Shown here in pieces: positions 1-12,647 of a DNA stretch of 64,000 nt (position 1 is its first letter; each line of letters starts with the position of its first letter). Under the pieces are notes generated by a model that was not told the DNA's origin, searched no databases, and saw only the letters and a list, made by a program, of their open reading frames with translations. Source of the stretch: Cryptomeria japonica (Eukaryota > Streptophyta > Pinopsida > Cupressales > Cupressaceae). Location of the stretch: NCBI RefSeq assembly GCF_030272615.1, contig NC_081410.1, positions 505,106,942-505,170,941 on the forward strand, in the 5' to 3' direction. The position numbers were made by a program, and so were the translations under genes.

Positions 1-1090
1 ATGACCCCCAGCCAACCCCACGCATGCTTGCTAGAATATGCAAATAAGCAAATAACTCACCCCTCTGCCATTAATCAGCCTGCTATTTTAAGCTTCTATA
101 ATAGCAGCCCTCTGCCTTATTAATCAGCTTGTGCCATTACCATGCCCCCCCACCAAACCCCACACACGCCTAGTAGAATAAGCGAATAAGCTTCTATAAT
201 AACCCTCTCCCAGATAACTAGCCCTCTAATTACAAGTACTCCTTTGGAAGCATCTTCTAGACATTACCAATATCTTTCTTTTGATTACTAATTACCTTGT
301 TTATTTGGTTTTTTCATTGATAATTAGATGTGGGGTTCGGTAGGAGCTCACCCTTCAGATTTAAAATCATAGAAATAGATATACAATCATAAGGCTATTA
401 CTACTAGCAGGGAATGCCAATAAAGGCAACTACCAAACAAACAAGACCAAAAGAAAGCATGATGTCAACTACAACGAAGCCCACCTTCCATGCTACATGG
501 TGCTTGGAAAACTATAAGCCCTGTCCTCTCTACCAATAGCTTGAACCCTAGGCTCCATAAAGGATTTCTTTACAGCCCACTAGACATCATTGATAGAGAA
601 GTCAGAAGGGTTAAAAGATCGGTGATATCTAGGCAGCCATCTTGAAGGATAACACATAAGTTATCAACCAAAGTTGTTGGTCCAGGTACAAGGACAAGTA
701 TGGGTTCAAGGTTTGGGTACATTGATACAATATTTTTTCCCCTAATACAAGTTTGTCTGTGTGTGTATAATTTCATATATATTATAATTAAATTATAAAT
801 ATAGTGATACTTATTTTCTTTTTGGATCAGTAATAGTGAGTTTATTTTATTAAGAACGGGTTTTTTGTCTGGCCTAAACCAGGTGGGGCTACAAACAAGG
901 AGCCACCTCCCCAAAGACAGACCCATTAATGGGTTTCTATAGTACAACGCTATAAAGGTGTAGCCCCTTTGGAATGAGAGCGTAAAAGCATATTGAAATT
1001 CCCTTCATTTTTCAGTTTCTTATCACTCTTTCAAGTAACTGTCATCCAACCTTCCTTCTACTCATGGGCATTTTGAATCTCCACAAGATT
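1..1090. other. No gene recognised
   Basis: AT-rich sequence without a convincing coding region. The first 230 bases carry short imperfect repeats around the words AATAAGC and CTTCTATAATA. Open frames here are short and show no family motif. Confidence 0.5.
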
Positions 1091-1990
1091 TTATTGGGAA
1101 GGTTGCATATCTCCCATGTCCCAGTTATCAGATTGTCTTGATTTCTTAGATTTCTTCATCTCCTTGCTGCATTCTACATTGCAATTGTCCTTATTAAAAC
1201 TCAAAGCCCTCTCCGACACCTTGGGAGTGTGTTGAACTACAACATTACCATCTCCCTTTCCAATTGATGCCTTAGGGCTACTATCTTGGCTTACCTCTTC
1301 CTTCTCCACCGAATAGTGCAGGGGAGAAATCTCTTTCCACCAAGTAACCTGTTTGTTTGATTTTTGCTTGTCACAAACAACAGCAAGGTGCCCAATCTGG
1401 AAGCACCCTTGACATCGAAAAGGAATGCCTTCATAATCCAAAGATTGCAGGCAACAACCTTTCGTCAATTTCATCAAAACCTCCTTCAGAAGCTCTTGAG
1501 TCATATCCAATTCCACCAAAGTACGAGCATATGTAGTATGCATAAAATCTAAAGAACCCTCATCAACAGCTAAAAATCTACCCAAGGCATTACCTATAGC
1601 TTTGAAGCACGACTCAAACTAATGTTGCAAAGGGAAATATGGAAGTCTTACCCAAATTGGCATCCTGTCGAAAGATTCGGTGGTGAGGTTGAAAGTCGGG
1701 TACCATGGTTTTAGCATAAGCATGTACTTATCTTCCCAACTCCACTGGTATTTGCAGAGGATCTTATTCGTGTCCTGCACATTGTCAAACACTACCACAA
1801 AGATCCCCCGTGCACTCGGAAAGATTTGAACATCTCTTATCAGAATGGGGCCCCAAATTTCTTTAATCCATATGTTCAAATCACCGAGGCTCAACCAAAA
1901 ACCTCTAAACCTCCCTATCAAGCCTCAAGCTGCATAAAGCCTCTCATTTTCAACCACTTCATTGTCTACCTCCTCTCCTAAAACCGCCAT
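1091..1990 (-). pseudogene. LINE-type ORF1 (gag-like) remnant, DUF4283 plus zinc knuckle
   Basis: This is a non-LTR retrotransposon ORF1, the RNA-binding protein of plant L1-like elements. Reading leftward from an ATG at 1990, one continuous frame of about 300 codons runs to a stop at 1091. It is broken only by an in-frame TGA near codon 22 and a TAG at 1619-1621. The first half has the DUF4283 pattern (IKEIWGPILI, MPIWVRLPYFPLQH); the second half continues with LGRFLAVDEG. A CCHC knuckle (CQGCFQIGHLAVVC) and a charged, serine-rich tail follow. No matching endonuclease or reverse transcriptase lies directly downstream, so the copy is fragmentary. The family call is firm; the exact lineage is not known. 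Confidence 0.8.
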
Positions 1991-3869
1991 TACAGTTCTA
2001 GTGCTTTGGCTTGATTTACCCCATTCAGTTCAAACCTTGCCCTACACACCATCCCCACCTGCTCTTTCCTTTGCCTCCATACTCCAATTGCATCCTTCTA
2101 GCCCCTGACTCTGCTAGTATTCACCCGACCATTGAGTGGTGTATCCTTGTTGGGACCATTTCCTCTTCAAAACCCACGACCTCCGTCTTTCCACCCGTAT
2201 TTGTCAGAAAATGATGATTGCCCATATTAGTGTGCTTTGTGGGTAGGCATAGAACGCCCAAAGGGAGGATGCCCATGAAGAGGAGCATTTCCGTCGCTAA
2301 AATCGCTTGTAGAAACCCTTGATCCGGAAAGGGGCTGCAATGACATGATTTCCCAATCTTTCTCGATAGTGATACTCATTATTGCTAATAAACAAAATAT
2401 TTAAATACCTCATAATTTGGAAAAACGAAAATACTCAAAATCATATTTCAGTGATTTGTCAAATGTCAATACACAATGAAAATTACAATCAATATTCAAT
2501 ATCTTCATATTGCACTTTAATTGAGAGCATCAAAGTGAACATTTGGTTATAGTTCTTTGAACTATGATGAGTTACAATGCCAGTTCCACCAACCGTGCCA
2601 CATGTAGAAGTTGTCTCATCTAAACAGATTTTGGCAAGTTGTGTAACAATAACACCTAAGTCAGCACACTCAAGAGTTAGATCCCAATTCCTCATCACCT
2701 CCTCATTGTAATCAAGTTTCTTATGTGACAAGAGATGCAAGTTGAAGTGCACAAAGACCAAATTGTTAACTTCATTTTAACTTGATTGGCTGCACTTAAC
2801 TGAGGGAACCAAGGGCCTAGATTTGGGGATGACAACTAGTGGGGGTCTGGGAATGGAGACCCTAATAGGATTGAGGGCTAGGGCCATTTCACAATTAAGG
2901 CCTTTAAAACCACACAAACCTACATGGCTGGCACATGCCATTCTCACAATTTTATCACTTAAGGGCAAAATTAAAATGCCTTTTTTTTCTTTTCTTTTAG
3001 GTGGCCCTTGGTTTTGCTTTGGTTTCTCCATATTCACCTCATGTTGTCCTAGGGTTAGCCGTGGGCACCTTGGGCTAGCCCCAAGCTATCTCGGCCTTAA
3101 AGTGTACCAAGGGCGGGGGGAGAGGGGTTGCCGAACATTTCAACATAGTTATTAACATAAAATGCTACATCTTGGCAGTAAATGGAAATATCCTCAAGGT
3201 GAGCAGACATAAGAAGCTCAAAAGTGTTTTGAAGGGCTACCAAACACCATCCTCCCTACTACCTTCTTCTCAGTTATAATATTCTCCTCCTCAAAACTTC
3301 CTTCTACACACAAAACCTTACAAATTGGCAAGAGAGAATGAAGTATCCAACCATGAACAACTAAGTCAGCAACTTTAGCTTCCTTGTTTGAAGCAAAATC
3401 TTTTGCTATAGAAGCACACATACACAGTGCCACCATATTAGTTGTACCATTTGCACCAATAATCTCCTTTTTGAACTCGAGGGAAGTATAATTGTTGATG
3501 TTAAAAGTGCATTGAAGTCTTAGATCTGATATGCCACCTTATGGGGAGCATCACGACTAGCCCTTCTGCAATTCGTATTGTCAACAAAATAGTAGCAAGA
3601 CACCACAACTACAAACACTCTAGAAGAAGTACTGCACACCAAAATTGCAAATCAAAATTGCAGAGAGATAGAAGCACCATTACTAATCAACTTTCACCTC
3701 ACATGTGAGAACATAATGAAACAACGGGATGTCATTAACTATGCTGAAAATATGGCAAGCACCTATAGGTTAGCTTTGAGAGCTAATATAGCACAAATAA
3801 CATTATATTCTATTATTATTGGTTGAGCAAAAAATTGGCAAGGGTTTGGGATCACTTTGAACTCACTCA
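1991..3869. other. Unassigned intergenic DNA
   Basis: Several open frames of 60-110 codons occur on both strands but none has a recognisable motif or a consistent partner frame. The sequence may be decayed LINE or LTR DNA. Nothing else is supported. Confidence 0.4.
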
Positions 3870-4110
3870 GCCAAAATTAAATGGGAAATGTCCCATTCAT
3901 TGCATACCTCATCATACTTGGAGGTGAATGGAAATTGATCCACCCCAACATTTGCAAGGTGGTTTGCAATAATATTGTTCTCTGTGTAGCAATGTTTGAA
4001 GATAAGAGAAGCAAAACTTCTCTCAGTTAGACTTATTTCCTCTTAAATGCTTTGCAAACACCAATCCATAAAATCCTTACAAGCCCTATTAATTGAGGGA
4101 CGTATTGGTT
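3870..4110 (-). pseudogene. LINE RNase H domain, C-terminal piece
   Basis: Minus-strand translation gives HCYTENNIIANHLANVGVD, followed by FPFTSKYDEVCNEWDISHLI. This resembles the end of the RNase H domain carried by plant LINE ORF2 proteins, where an H..R/E.N..AD.LAN motif closes the fold. The frame contains at least one stop before this part. The N-terminal half of an RNase H domain lies on the same strand at 6640-6900. Both may derive from one LINE later split by about 2.5 kb of other DNA; this is an inference. Confidence 0.55.
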
Positions 4111-6639
4111 AACTCTCTCTATAGTGTCTCACTAGCATTTACCTTGTATTGTCCTCTTTTGTTGAGTAGCCGGAAGTGCCCCTTTTAGCCTATTTAATTT
4201 CCATAGGATAATTTCAGGCTTTTTAGGGGAATAATTAATTAATTAAATTTAAATTGTTCTAAGCTTCTCAAGATTATTTATATTTAATTAATTAAAAGCT
4301 ACTCCTTGCTTATTTTAATAAATTGACTTTAGTTTATTTCAATGGAAAATTTATAAATTGGGTCACTTTATGAGCAGGGATATGAAATAAAAGAAAGAAA
4401 ATAAAGTAATTTTCTCAAATATGAGATATAAAAGAGTTAGAGAGCCAAAAAACAATTCATTTTTGACTTGTCATTTCTTAGAGAGTTTCTTTGAGAGCTT
4501 CTTCTTTTGGTTCAGCAAACTCTTGGACAAAAATCTTTGGGTTCTTGGTTGATTGGATGAAAACCCATTTTAGCCAACCTTGGTGGATTTGTATAGGATT
4601 CAGAGGTGCATCTATTGGATTAGATTTCAAAGTTTTAGGTGCAAGAAAGATATATCTTCTTTGCAGGTTGAATTTTGATAGTTTTTCAGAGGTTTGTAGG
4701 CAAACAGAAAATTATTGTTTTCTCCAATTTGTCAAGATAGAAAACATTTTTAAATGGATTTTCTGGTATTTAGCGCCATTCACATATATTATTTGGTGAT
4801 GAGATTGGCTGAGCTACTGTGCTGTGGGTGCTAAGAATTGAAGAATAAATTTTTAATTTATTTTTAATGTGGAGTCAAAGCTCAGCCGTACCTTACCCAA
4901 GGCCACAAGGAGGCATACCATGTTCCACATGTTGATGATGCTGCTGTACGTTTTTTATGATGAGGAAAGGAAGGGCAATACATTGTTTTAGACTTTGGAG
5001 GCATTGCAAGTGCTATCAAAGCCTACAAAGGCTCCAAAAGGATCAGTATTAGAGACAAAAGGTAGCCACCACATCACTAAGGCTGCCATCCAAGTTCTAA
5101 AGGGGTCTAACTTTTCACAGGGACTGTGGTACCATTGTGGGAAGCATTAGGAGTGCATAAAAACTGCTGATAAGAATATTTGGATGCTTTGACAGGTCAG
5201 CAAGTAATATTGGTATAATTTCTCATTGTTAATATTGAAGTTTTATTGCTGTAATAAATTTCTGTGTAATACATTTTTGCAACGGCAATACAAATAATTG
5301 GAAAGAAATTATCTGTGACCATATTGAGCCACAATATTTTGTATTAATGATGTTGCTAGCAATATGCAAGTGTGGAAAATTAATGCTATGAAACCAATTT
5401 ATGATTTCTTCTCTAAACAATTAAAAAACCATTCCAGACAAGCCCGATGCAAACTGTTTGACAAAATGCTTATCCATTAAACATTGGGAAAAGCACAAAA
5501 TGTTGGGATAGAAAATTGGCTCGGCTCATCACATAATTGTGAACAACTAATATGTAGAATGCAAAACAAGGATTCAAACAATGTAATCAAATTCTATTCT
5601 ACATCTAATTGTACCTGCAATTAAGCAAAGGAATTGAACAAAAGATGAAAGAAAAACAAATGTTCTCTCACCCACAACTTGTGCACACACAAGATGTGTG
5701 TGGTTGTGCTTCAATGGATTCGTGCTTTAGAGATGATGCTACGTGGTTGCTCAAATTCATAACATAACTTTGCAATCAAGATGCTTACCGAAATGGCTTC
5801 TAAGAGGGTCTATTTGTAGATTGGATAGATGATTGATCAAGAGTTGAGATTGATCCAAGATATCAATGGTTGAGGATGCTTGAGAGGATTAGAGGAAGGA
5901 GGAGCCTCTAAGTGGCACCTTGGGATTGGTGCCCTTGAAGAGGGCAAGGATTAGAGTTATTTGGAGGGACAAGACTGTCTTGAAAAGAGATAAAGGTGAC
6001 TAACAAAAAAGGTACTTTGTGGAAGTCCAAAAAGTCATTTTTTGGAGACATGAAGGGTGAGGATTTTCTTGGAGAAATGAATGTATAGGATTTGATTAGA
6101 AGATCTTGTGAAGTGGAAAGTTTGACTGTGGCTTAAGTATGCTTAGGAATTTGCAAGAGGATTAATTAGTTTTAGTCAACTAAAGGCTTGAGAGAGAATT
6201 CGGAAGAACTAAATAAGTTGTATTTATTTAACATTGGAGCATAGGGAATAGGGATATAAAAGGTGAATCTGAATTAAATAAATGCTGAATTTATTTAATT
6301 AAGGCTGGATTATAGAGGAAAGGGTGATAAATGATAAATTAATTAAATAAATGATTTAACTGTATTTAATTAATGATCAGAGGATGACCATTGAGAACAT
6401 TAATTAAATAATTGGCTTTATTTAATTAACATTGGAAGGGGATAAAATTGGTTGTGGTTAGGATGTGGACAATTTTATGGGCATTAACGATTGGAGAACT
6501 GATTGTTTCTGGGAGTGCCGCCAGCAGCTCCATCATATGTAGCTACAGTTGAGCTATTTGAATAGTAGCTGCTGGTACTAGTTGACTGCAGTGCTTGCCT
6601 AGCTGACAGAGAGGGCAATTCCAAAATTGTGACCACTTA
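4111..6639. other. AT-rich unassigned DNA between two LINE RNase H pieces
   Basis: No gene is supported. The stretch at about 6215-6430 repeats a TTTATTTAATTAA-like word several times, and TTAATTAA runs also occur near 4230-4320. A weak CCHC-like translation near 5120-5165 (WYHCGKH) was judged too poor to call. Confidence 0.4.
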
Positions 6640-6900
6640 TACGGGTTTGGTTCCCTTTTAATCTCTAGGTGCAAACATCCCACAAATTTAGCTAATTCAG
6701 TTCTTCCAAGAAGATCTACAGCTTTTGCATCGTTTGTTAAGAGCCTAGAAAGAGAGACTATCTTTCACAAAGGCATCCTTATGGTTGCACAATAAAAACC
6801 CTTTGCCTACGATACACAGATTGCCATATGAAGCACCATTGAAGTTCAACTTTAGGGCACCTTCCTTAAGAGGAAGCCATTCACTCAAATTTGTATAGCT
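6640..6900 (-). pseudogene. LINE RNase H domain, N-terminal piece
   Basis: Minus-strand translation reads FEWLPLKEGALKLNFNGASY and continues GNLCIVGKGFLLCNHKDAF. This follows the W.PP..G..K.N.DGAS.GNPG..G.GG..R pattern that opens LINE-encoded RNase H domains. The catalytic Asp of the DGAS motif is Asn here (NGAS), so the copy is not expected to be active. Frames break within about 60 codons. Confidence 0.6.
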
Positions 6901-7677
6901 TCTTATTTGTGATTACCCCTTTAATGGGGGAGGTTAATGTGGTTTGTAAATATGATCAGTTGATTGCATTTTAGATCAAAATGTGAGATAGCTCACTTGA
7001 AACGTTGAACAGAAAAATCCAAGATAAATTATTATGAAGGGTAGTTTGATATTTGTTTATGTATTTTGTTAGTATAATTAATTGATTGCAATCTATATAG
7101 AGATTCAAACGTGAGAGGTAGCTTACTGGAAATTCAATGTAGGTTATTTAGAAGAATTTTGACAAACCTTTTTTTTTGGTAAAAACCTTCATTCAAAAAA
7201 TTTATCAGCCATTGAAAACATAGTCCTCTATGTCCACTAAAGACAAATCCACCAAGCAGGAAATATCAGATCTGTTATATACAACCAATTGAATGGAACA
7301 ATACCGTCAAAAGAAACAAATGCACAGGATAATTCCTATGTTCTTTATAGTGTTATTTTTTTATAACATCTGATCCTATCTTAATGTAAAAATTTGATGA
7401 CTTCCTATGTGGGGCAGATTATTTGTTCAATTTTTAGGGAAAAGTGACAATGCTAAAAATGTGTGTGAGGAATGTTTATAAGTCTTTCTAAAAGACTCTT
7501 GTAATTCAATGGATTGCTTAGAGATATCGAATTTTACGAACTTCACAAACACATCAGATGCGATTTGATGTTGTTGTGTAATGGACATTTACTTTGATAA
7601 TATTAGTTGTGTAAGGTACATAATTGTTTTATGTATAATGTTGAAGATTAACATGAGAAGTCGGTTTGTCTTGGCAG
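6901..7677 (+). other. Probable intron DNA upstream of the HISN1 exon
   Basis: AT-rich sequence with no coding signal. It ends in TTGGCAG immediately before the exon at 7678, a normal 3' splice site. No exon for the N-terminal part of ATP phosphoribosyltransferase was found anywhere in the first 7.6 kb. Confidence 0.5.
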
Positions 7678-7737
7678 GATTGTCAACTTGCAGTACGGCA
7701 GGTTAATCCTCGACAATATGTAGCAGATATTCCTGGG
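7678..7737 (+). CDS. ATP phosphoribosyltransferase (HISN1), internal exon of 20 codons
   Basis: The enzyme condenses ATP with phosphoribosyl pyrophosphate, the first committed step of histidine synthesis, and in plants acts in the plastid. The exon encodes 20 residues including QVNPRQYVADIP, which I recognise as the conserved segment just before the substrate-binding core of plant HisG proteins. It is bounded by CAG on the left and GTGAGT on the right and starts and ends in phase 0. The next residues of the family ([11 protein letters not shown]) are encoded by the exon at 34273, which joins in frame. No upstream exon was found, so the 5' part of the gene likely lies outside the window. The sequence has no stop and no splice damage, so I infer a functional gene; expression is not shown. 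Confidence 0.85.
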
Positions 7738-9529
7738 GTGAGTATTTAGCTTTAAGTTGAGTTCCTCTCTAGGATGTTCTTGACAAGTGCTTTATGTTTA
7801 TTTTTAGAAAATCTCATCTTTTGAAATACTCACGGGGTAGTTCCCAGTGCACTTGCAAAACTTATTAGAAAGAACTCAGGTAAAGCTCCCTTCCCTTAGC
7901 TGAATGACATGGCTTGAAGCTTTAAACATTTGAACCTTATATGAATTAAATATGGTGATATTTTTTTAGAGATCAAGTTAGTGAACTTCATCCATTTCTT
8001 ATCTTGGGGAATTTATTCCTTTATATGTGCCAGTGGCAATAAGGAGTTGTCTTAGCTGGCATCCTTAAGAAATCGACAAAAAATGGATACAATAACAGAA
8101 GGTGCAAACTCCTTTTGCACTAATATAGATATTTTCAGAGTCTTGTCTGAAATGTATTTCATTTACATGTATCAAAATGCTAAAATTCATGGATATGCTC
8201 TGTTTGGATTTGCCTATGTGAATAGAGTGCAAAGGATACAAAAACTGTGATTATTCTGTTTGTTTCAATTTTGTGTTTCCAATTTTTTAATTCCACATTG
8301 TAACTACTTTACCAAGCCTAGACAATGGGAATTTCATACTTCTACAATTTGATTCTTTCATACTTATATGAACTCATACTTTTATAATCTGATTCTTTTA
8401 TGCTTATACAATTTGATTTATCCTTCTACTGAGATGTGAGTATTTAATCTTAAACTGCTTTCACTTGGTTTAACGATTTCTCCAAAATATATTAGTTTTT
8501 GTGCAATGATCTGTAGTACTTAGTTCAGTCAATGGGATTGAACAGATTTATTTGATTTACCTTAGTGATCTGTATATTCAAGGGTCTCTTGAATTTTTCT
8601 ATATTCATTTGCGAGTGTTAAGAATTATGTAAACAATGCATTTCCATGAAAAAAATAATGGATATGAAATGATGGTATTTTATATATCATGGTTTCTTTT
8701 TCATGTTTCTTAAGATAAACAAACAATTATTTTTGCTTTCACAAAAGCTATGGCACAAGGTTTGAATTTGTGTTTGTGATCCACAAGGATAAAATTCAAA
8801 GAAATTGACCGATTGATAAAATTTGGGAAAATATATTAATTAAGTACAAATGTTAGAAATTTACATTTTTACTGTTCTAAATTTTTAAACAAAACAAATA
8901 CAAAAAATAAAAAAAAGAACTAATGCATTTTAAACAGATTCCTATTTTGATTTATTTTAATTTGAATAAGATATATTGTATTTTTGTAACAGTATTATTT
9001 AATGTTTTTTTAATTTAAACAATACTAAATTTTTTTCAAAATAAAAATGGAAAATATGATGTTTGCAAGTGGTAGGGCAGAAAGGTCAGTGCTTGGCGAA
9101 GCAGATGGATTGGAGGCAGATGAAAGTGAAAACAACGATGAGCAGGCTGTCAAAGATCCCAGGCGATATAGCTTTAGTCAAAGGTGGCTAGATGTTAGTG
9201 TTTGGAAGGGGGGCTTGGTGGTGGGGGAGAAGAAGGTGAGTGTTTTTGTTTGAAAATTGAAAGGAAGGAGCAAAATCTACATGCTGTCCTTAGATGCTGC
9301 TTCCCTTGAGAAGGGTTCTCTCAGTTCTTCTGGGCCTCTAGTTAATATCACCTAGCATGCTTCACTATCTTTGTTAGAAGGGATTCTACTAGCCAAAAGA
9401 TTTCTTGAATGCAAGAATGCTTTCAACCCGTTTTATTGCTACAGTAATTTCTGTATGTCTCAGATTTTAAAAGCTTCCAGTGCACAATCTTTTGTTTTGT
9501 TAAAGGTTCTTCATGCTTGGGTAGTGTTG
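7738..9529 (+). other. 5' part of the HISN1 intron, no element recognised
   Basis: AT-rich DNA with T-runs and no coding signal. A 68-codon open frame at 9047-9253 begins MENMMFASGRAERSVLGEAD but has no recognisable domain or splice context, so it is not called as a gene. Confidence 0.5.
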
Positions 9530-10325
9530 ACGTGTTTTTTATGACAGCTTCGAACACAGAATAAAGTTGCCTAATGGTCACTTCACTCTCTTTTGATCAA
9601 AGTACGATTGCATGCTAAGATTGCAGAAAGTTCAAACAATCGACTCCAAGGTTCCTTTATGTTACGGACGTGACTCAGTTGGCTGATGTGATTGTTGGTA
9701 ATCCAAGGGGCCTTACGTTTGCATCGTTCTTTCACTTCTCTGTTGTGGCTGGAACTCCATCATCGGATATGGCGGATCTGCTGCTTCTAACGGACTAAAA
9801 TGAACTGAAAGTAAAAGGGAAAGGGTTCAAAAGGATCTAAATCTACTCCTAAGAGCAGTGATAACAATGAATAGTACTCTGGTGGACAAATTCCAAATAA
9901 ACCAAGCTCTGCTTCGCCAAGTTTAACTACAACTCCGCAAGAACCGGTGCAATCTCCTGGGGATGCTAGAGGATTTTCAAATCAAAAAAGTACATTTGAA
10001 TACCCAAAACGGCGCAATCCAAACGACTATCCACAATTGAACTTAGCACGAATTTAGGGGGCTCAGACTAACTTTACACTGCAACTTACAATCAGCAAGA
10101 TGCAAAAAGTATGAACCATGGAAATTCATCAGACACCATTACATTCTCCATTGAAATCAAAGCACTATACTACTCTCTAAGTGAGGAAGGTGAAACCATG
10201 CAAGTCTTGAAAATATAACTTAAGTGGACACCATCAGAGAACAATGTTTCACTGTTATTATCCCAAAACTTATCGCAACAATTTCATACAAGTCTCCCTC
10301 CTTTACAAATGAAGGGGGTCACCCC

Positions 10326-10375
10326 TTTATATAGGCCTCAAGCCATGATAACATGCAAAACCCTAATTAGGGTTT
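10326..10375. promoter_or_regulatory. LTR A core: TATA box and double telo-box palindrome
   Basis: TTTATATA at 10326-10333 reads TATATAAAGG on the minus strand. At 10358-10375 lies the perfect 18-bp palindrome AAACCCTAATTAGGGTTT, two plant telo-boxes (AAACCCTAA) back to back. The same pair occurs at equivalent positions in LTRs B and D. Telo-boxes near the start site are known in promoters of plant growth-related genes; a role here is inferred. Confidence 0.6.
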
Positions 10376-11309
10376 GCTTTAAAGATTCTCCACTCAAGAT
10401 GCAACAAGGTGGGAATCTCCAATTAATAACCCATCATGCCCATATACAATTAATTCCATCCCATTACAATTAATTACATTCCAGAAGTGCCCACTATGCA
10501 ATGAATGTACCCTCATGCAAAAATCGCCCGTGATGCCATAAATGCACCATCATCTTTTGAATGTGACGACTGCATGCAGAAGGAATATGTCATAATGCCA
10601 TAAATGTGATGGCTGCATGCAGAGAGATGCTTCATTAATTCAACGTCCGTTGACTCGGCTGCCACTTGGCGAGAAAACCTTGGAGAGAAAAAACTTCAGG
10701 AGAGAAGAATTTGATCCATGAAGAATTTTTTCTTGAAGTTTCTCGAACTCTCCTTGCTCTAGAGGAGATTTTCAACAATTCTCCACCATCTCCTATTTTT
10801 TAGGAATTTCCACAATTTTAGGGTTTTGGTCCAGGAGAGAGAGAATTCTCTCATGTATCCATATCTTCAAAAATTTCTAAATTTGGAGGTCATTTGAGCC
10901 CTGAAAATGGATTTTTCAACTTTTTCCCTGGGGGGGAAATTTCTTGTTCAGTTCATCCGTGATTCCTCCCTTGCCTTAGAAATTTTATCTTCAATTCATC
11001 CTTCGGTGTGATTTCTTGTTGTGGAGGAATTCTCCTTTGGAAAGGAATTTGTTCCTTACCCTGAGGAAGGAAATTCTTCATGCCTTAGCCAATTTTCATG
11101 ATTTCCAAGAACTATGTCCTGAAGGAAGAAATTTCAAACACTTAGTCAATATTTTACCTTTCTTGGAATTTTGTCCTTAAGGAAGGAATTTCCGACACTT
11201 AGCCTATTATTCACTTTCTTGGAATTTCTTCTTCTTGGGCGCAATTTTGACTTGGTGGAGGATTCAGTGAATTTTGTGAATCCTCCAGGCCTCCTTGGTT
11301 TTGGCGCCT

Positions 11310-11692
11310 ATCCTTCATCTTGGGCGGATTTTCACCCCTGTGGAGGATTCATGTAATTTTTTCATTTATCCTTGCCTCCTCCATTCTAGCGCCCAATCAC
11401 TTCCTGGGGCAGAATTTTCACTATGTGAAGGATTCATGGAATTTTTTTGTGAATCCCCAAGACCCTCATTTTGGCGCCCAAGTCCACAGTTGGGCGGATT
11501 TTCACCCTTGTGGAGGATTCATGAAATTTTTTCATTTATCCTGGCCTCCTCCATTCTGGAGCCCAATCACTTCCTGGGGCAGAATTTTCACTATGTGAAG
11601 GATTCATGCAATTTTTTCATTTATCCTTGCCTCCTCCGTTCTGGCGCCCAATCACTTCCTGGGGTGGAATTCTTCATGCATGGAGGATTTTG
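11310..11692 (+). repeat. 170-bp tandem repeats with hairpin words in LTR A
   Basis: TGGGCGGATTTTCACCC occurs at 11321 and 11491, a 170-bp period, within long near-identical blocks. CGCCCAA and TTGGGCG lie close together and can pair (for example near 11477-11496). A shortened third copy follows near 11630. Open frames across this region are repeat by-products. Confidence 0.7.
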
Positions 11693-12135
11693 ATGCTTCT
11701 CACAAGTTCCAGGCTCTTCGTTAGGATATATATATGAAATATAATATGTCTTTTTCCTTTCTTATACTTTAAGTTATATTTCATATATGTTGTCAGGATG
11801 TTTGAGAGTGGTTTCAGGTCCATAGGAATCATAATGCAAATTTTGGATTTTGGAAGATCTTTAAAGTTTTCAGACTTAGTCAAATTTCAGGCCATTTTCA
11901 GATCAGGATGACATTGGTGGATTGATGTGAATTTCTGGACTTGGATGATTTTGCATGCTTTCCTCTTCTCGAATAGGAGTTCCAAACTTAACCATTTTTT
12001 GATCCAACTTGTCTGCCTTCTGACTCTTCCGGATTTAGAAATGGTCTTCAGGAAAGTTCAGTCTTCAGTGTCTTTAGAGATATTTAGCTTTCAGTGTTTT
12101 CCTGTGAAGATCCTGCCAAAAATAGATTTTCCCAA

Positions 12136-12235
12136 ATAGTAAGTGTTTTAAAATGTCAAGGTTTGGGCAAAATAGGTCAGAAAAACACTTACTAAAAATA
12201 GAAACTTACTAAAAATAGTAAGTTTGATTTTTGGA
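12136..12235 (+). repeat. Inverted repeat AGTAAGTGTTTT / AAACACTTACT in LTR A
   Basis: AGTAAGTGTTTT is followed about 40 bases on by AAACACTTACT, and then by further AGTAAGTTT copies. The same arrangement recurs in LTR B at about 17173-17245, so it is a shared part of the family rather than chance. Confidence 0.55.
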
Positions 12236-12595
12236 AAAATTAGACCAATCCGGGACTCAATAAAATCCCTAAAAAATAGGAACTTTATAAAAATAGAAAG
12301 TTGCTCAGTTTTGGCTCAAATTTTACTGGGAGGTTCCTTGAAAGGTCCGATTCCAGTTGCATGCTTAGTTTCTTCAAAACCCTAACAGAAACAAAACCCT
12401 AACAGAAACCCCTAAAATCTAGGACAAAAGGCAGAAACCCTAAAAAAGACAAAACCAGGCCCTAGACTTCACCAAACTCGCTCAAACGAAAAGAAGACCT
12501 AATCAATTTGACCCTTGAACAATCGCAAACTAAAGAGATTGCTGCAAAAAAGACCCCAAAAAACAAAGCCAAAAGACCTTAAGGGCCTAAAAAGT

Positions 12596-12642
12596 AGGGG
12601 GTCCCCGTTTACAATGGGGCGATGTGTGAAAACGTCACAATA
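12596..12642 (+). other. Terminal hairpin cap of LTR A
   Basis: This segment is shared almost base for base with LTRs B, C and D. It contains a short stem (CCCCGTT / AATGGGG with a TAC loop, one G.A mismatch in this copy) and then TGTGA / TCACA. It ends at the LTR border. Confidence 0.7.
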
Positions 12643-12647
12643 GGTAG

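Larger units (their letters stand above)
9535..12642 (+). mobile_element. Solo LTR A (3.1 kb) of a large-LTR gypsy-like family
   Basis: The element begins TGTTGACGTG and ends GTCACAATA. It is flanked by a perfect 5-bp duplication, GGTAG, at 9530-9534 and 12643-12647. No internal direct repeat of the ends is seen, so this is a single LTR left by recombination. It shares its start with LTRs B and D, a TATA/telo-box core around 10326-10375, and the terminal hairpin cap at 12596-12642. The usual TG...CA end is mutated to TG...TA. Orientation is given by analogy with D, where a primer-binding-like site follows the right end. The TATA box reads better on the minus strand, so orientation is not settled. 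Confidence 0.8.

Noticed and set aside
5120-5165. Zinc-knuckle-like reading WYHCGKH
   Set aside because: Only part of a CCHC pattern, with a stop inside and no flanking gag similarity.
9047-9253. 68-codon open frame as a possible HISN1-intron exon
   Set aside because: No similarity to the histidine enzyme, no flanking splice pattern that keeps its frame, and no domain.
11171-11693. Overlapping + strand open frames of 61-132 codons
   Set aside because: They lie entirely in the 170-bp tandem repeats of LTR A and are repeat by-products.
9535-12642. LTRs A-C as DNA transposons because TGTTG appears at both ends in inverted form
   Set aside because: The inverted match is short and imperfect, duplications are 5 bp, and the same ends flank a primer-like site in D. 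LTR identity fits better.
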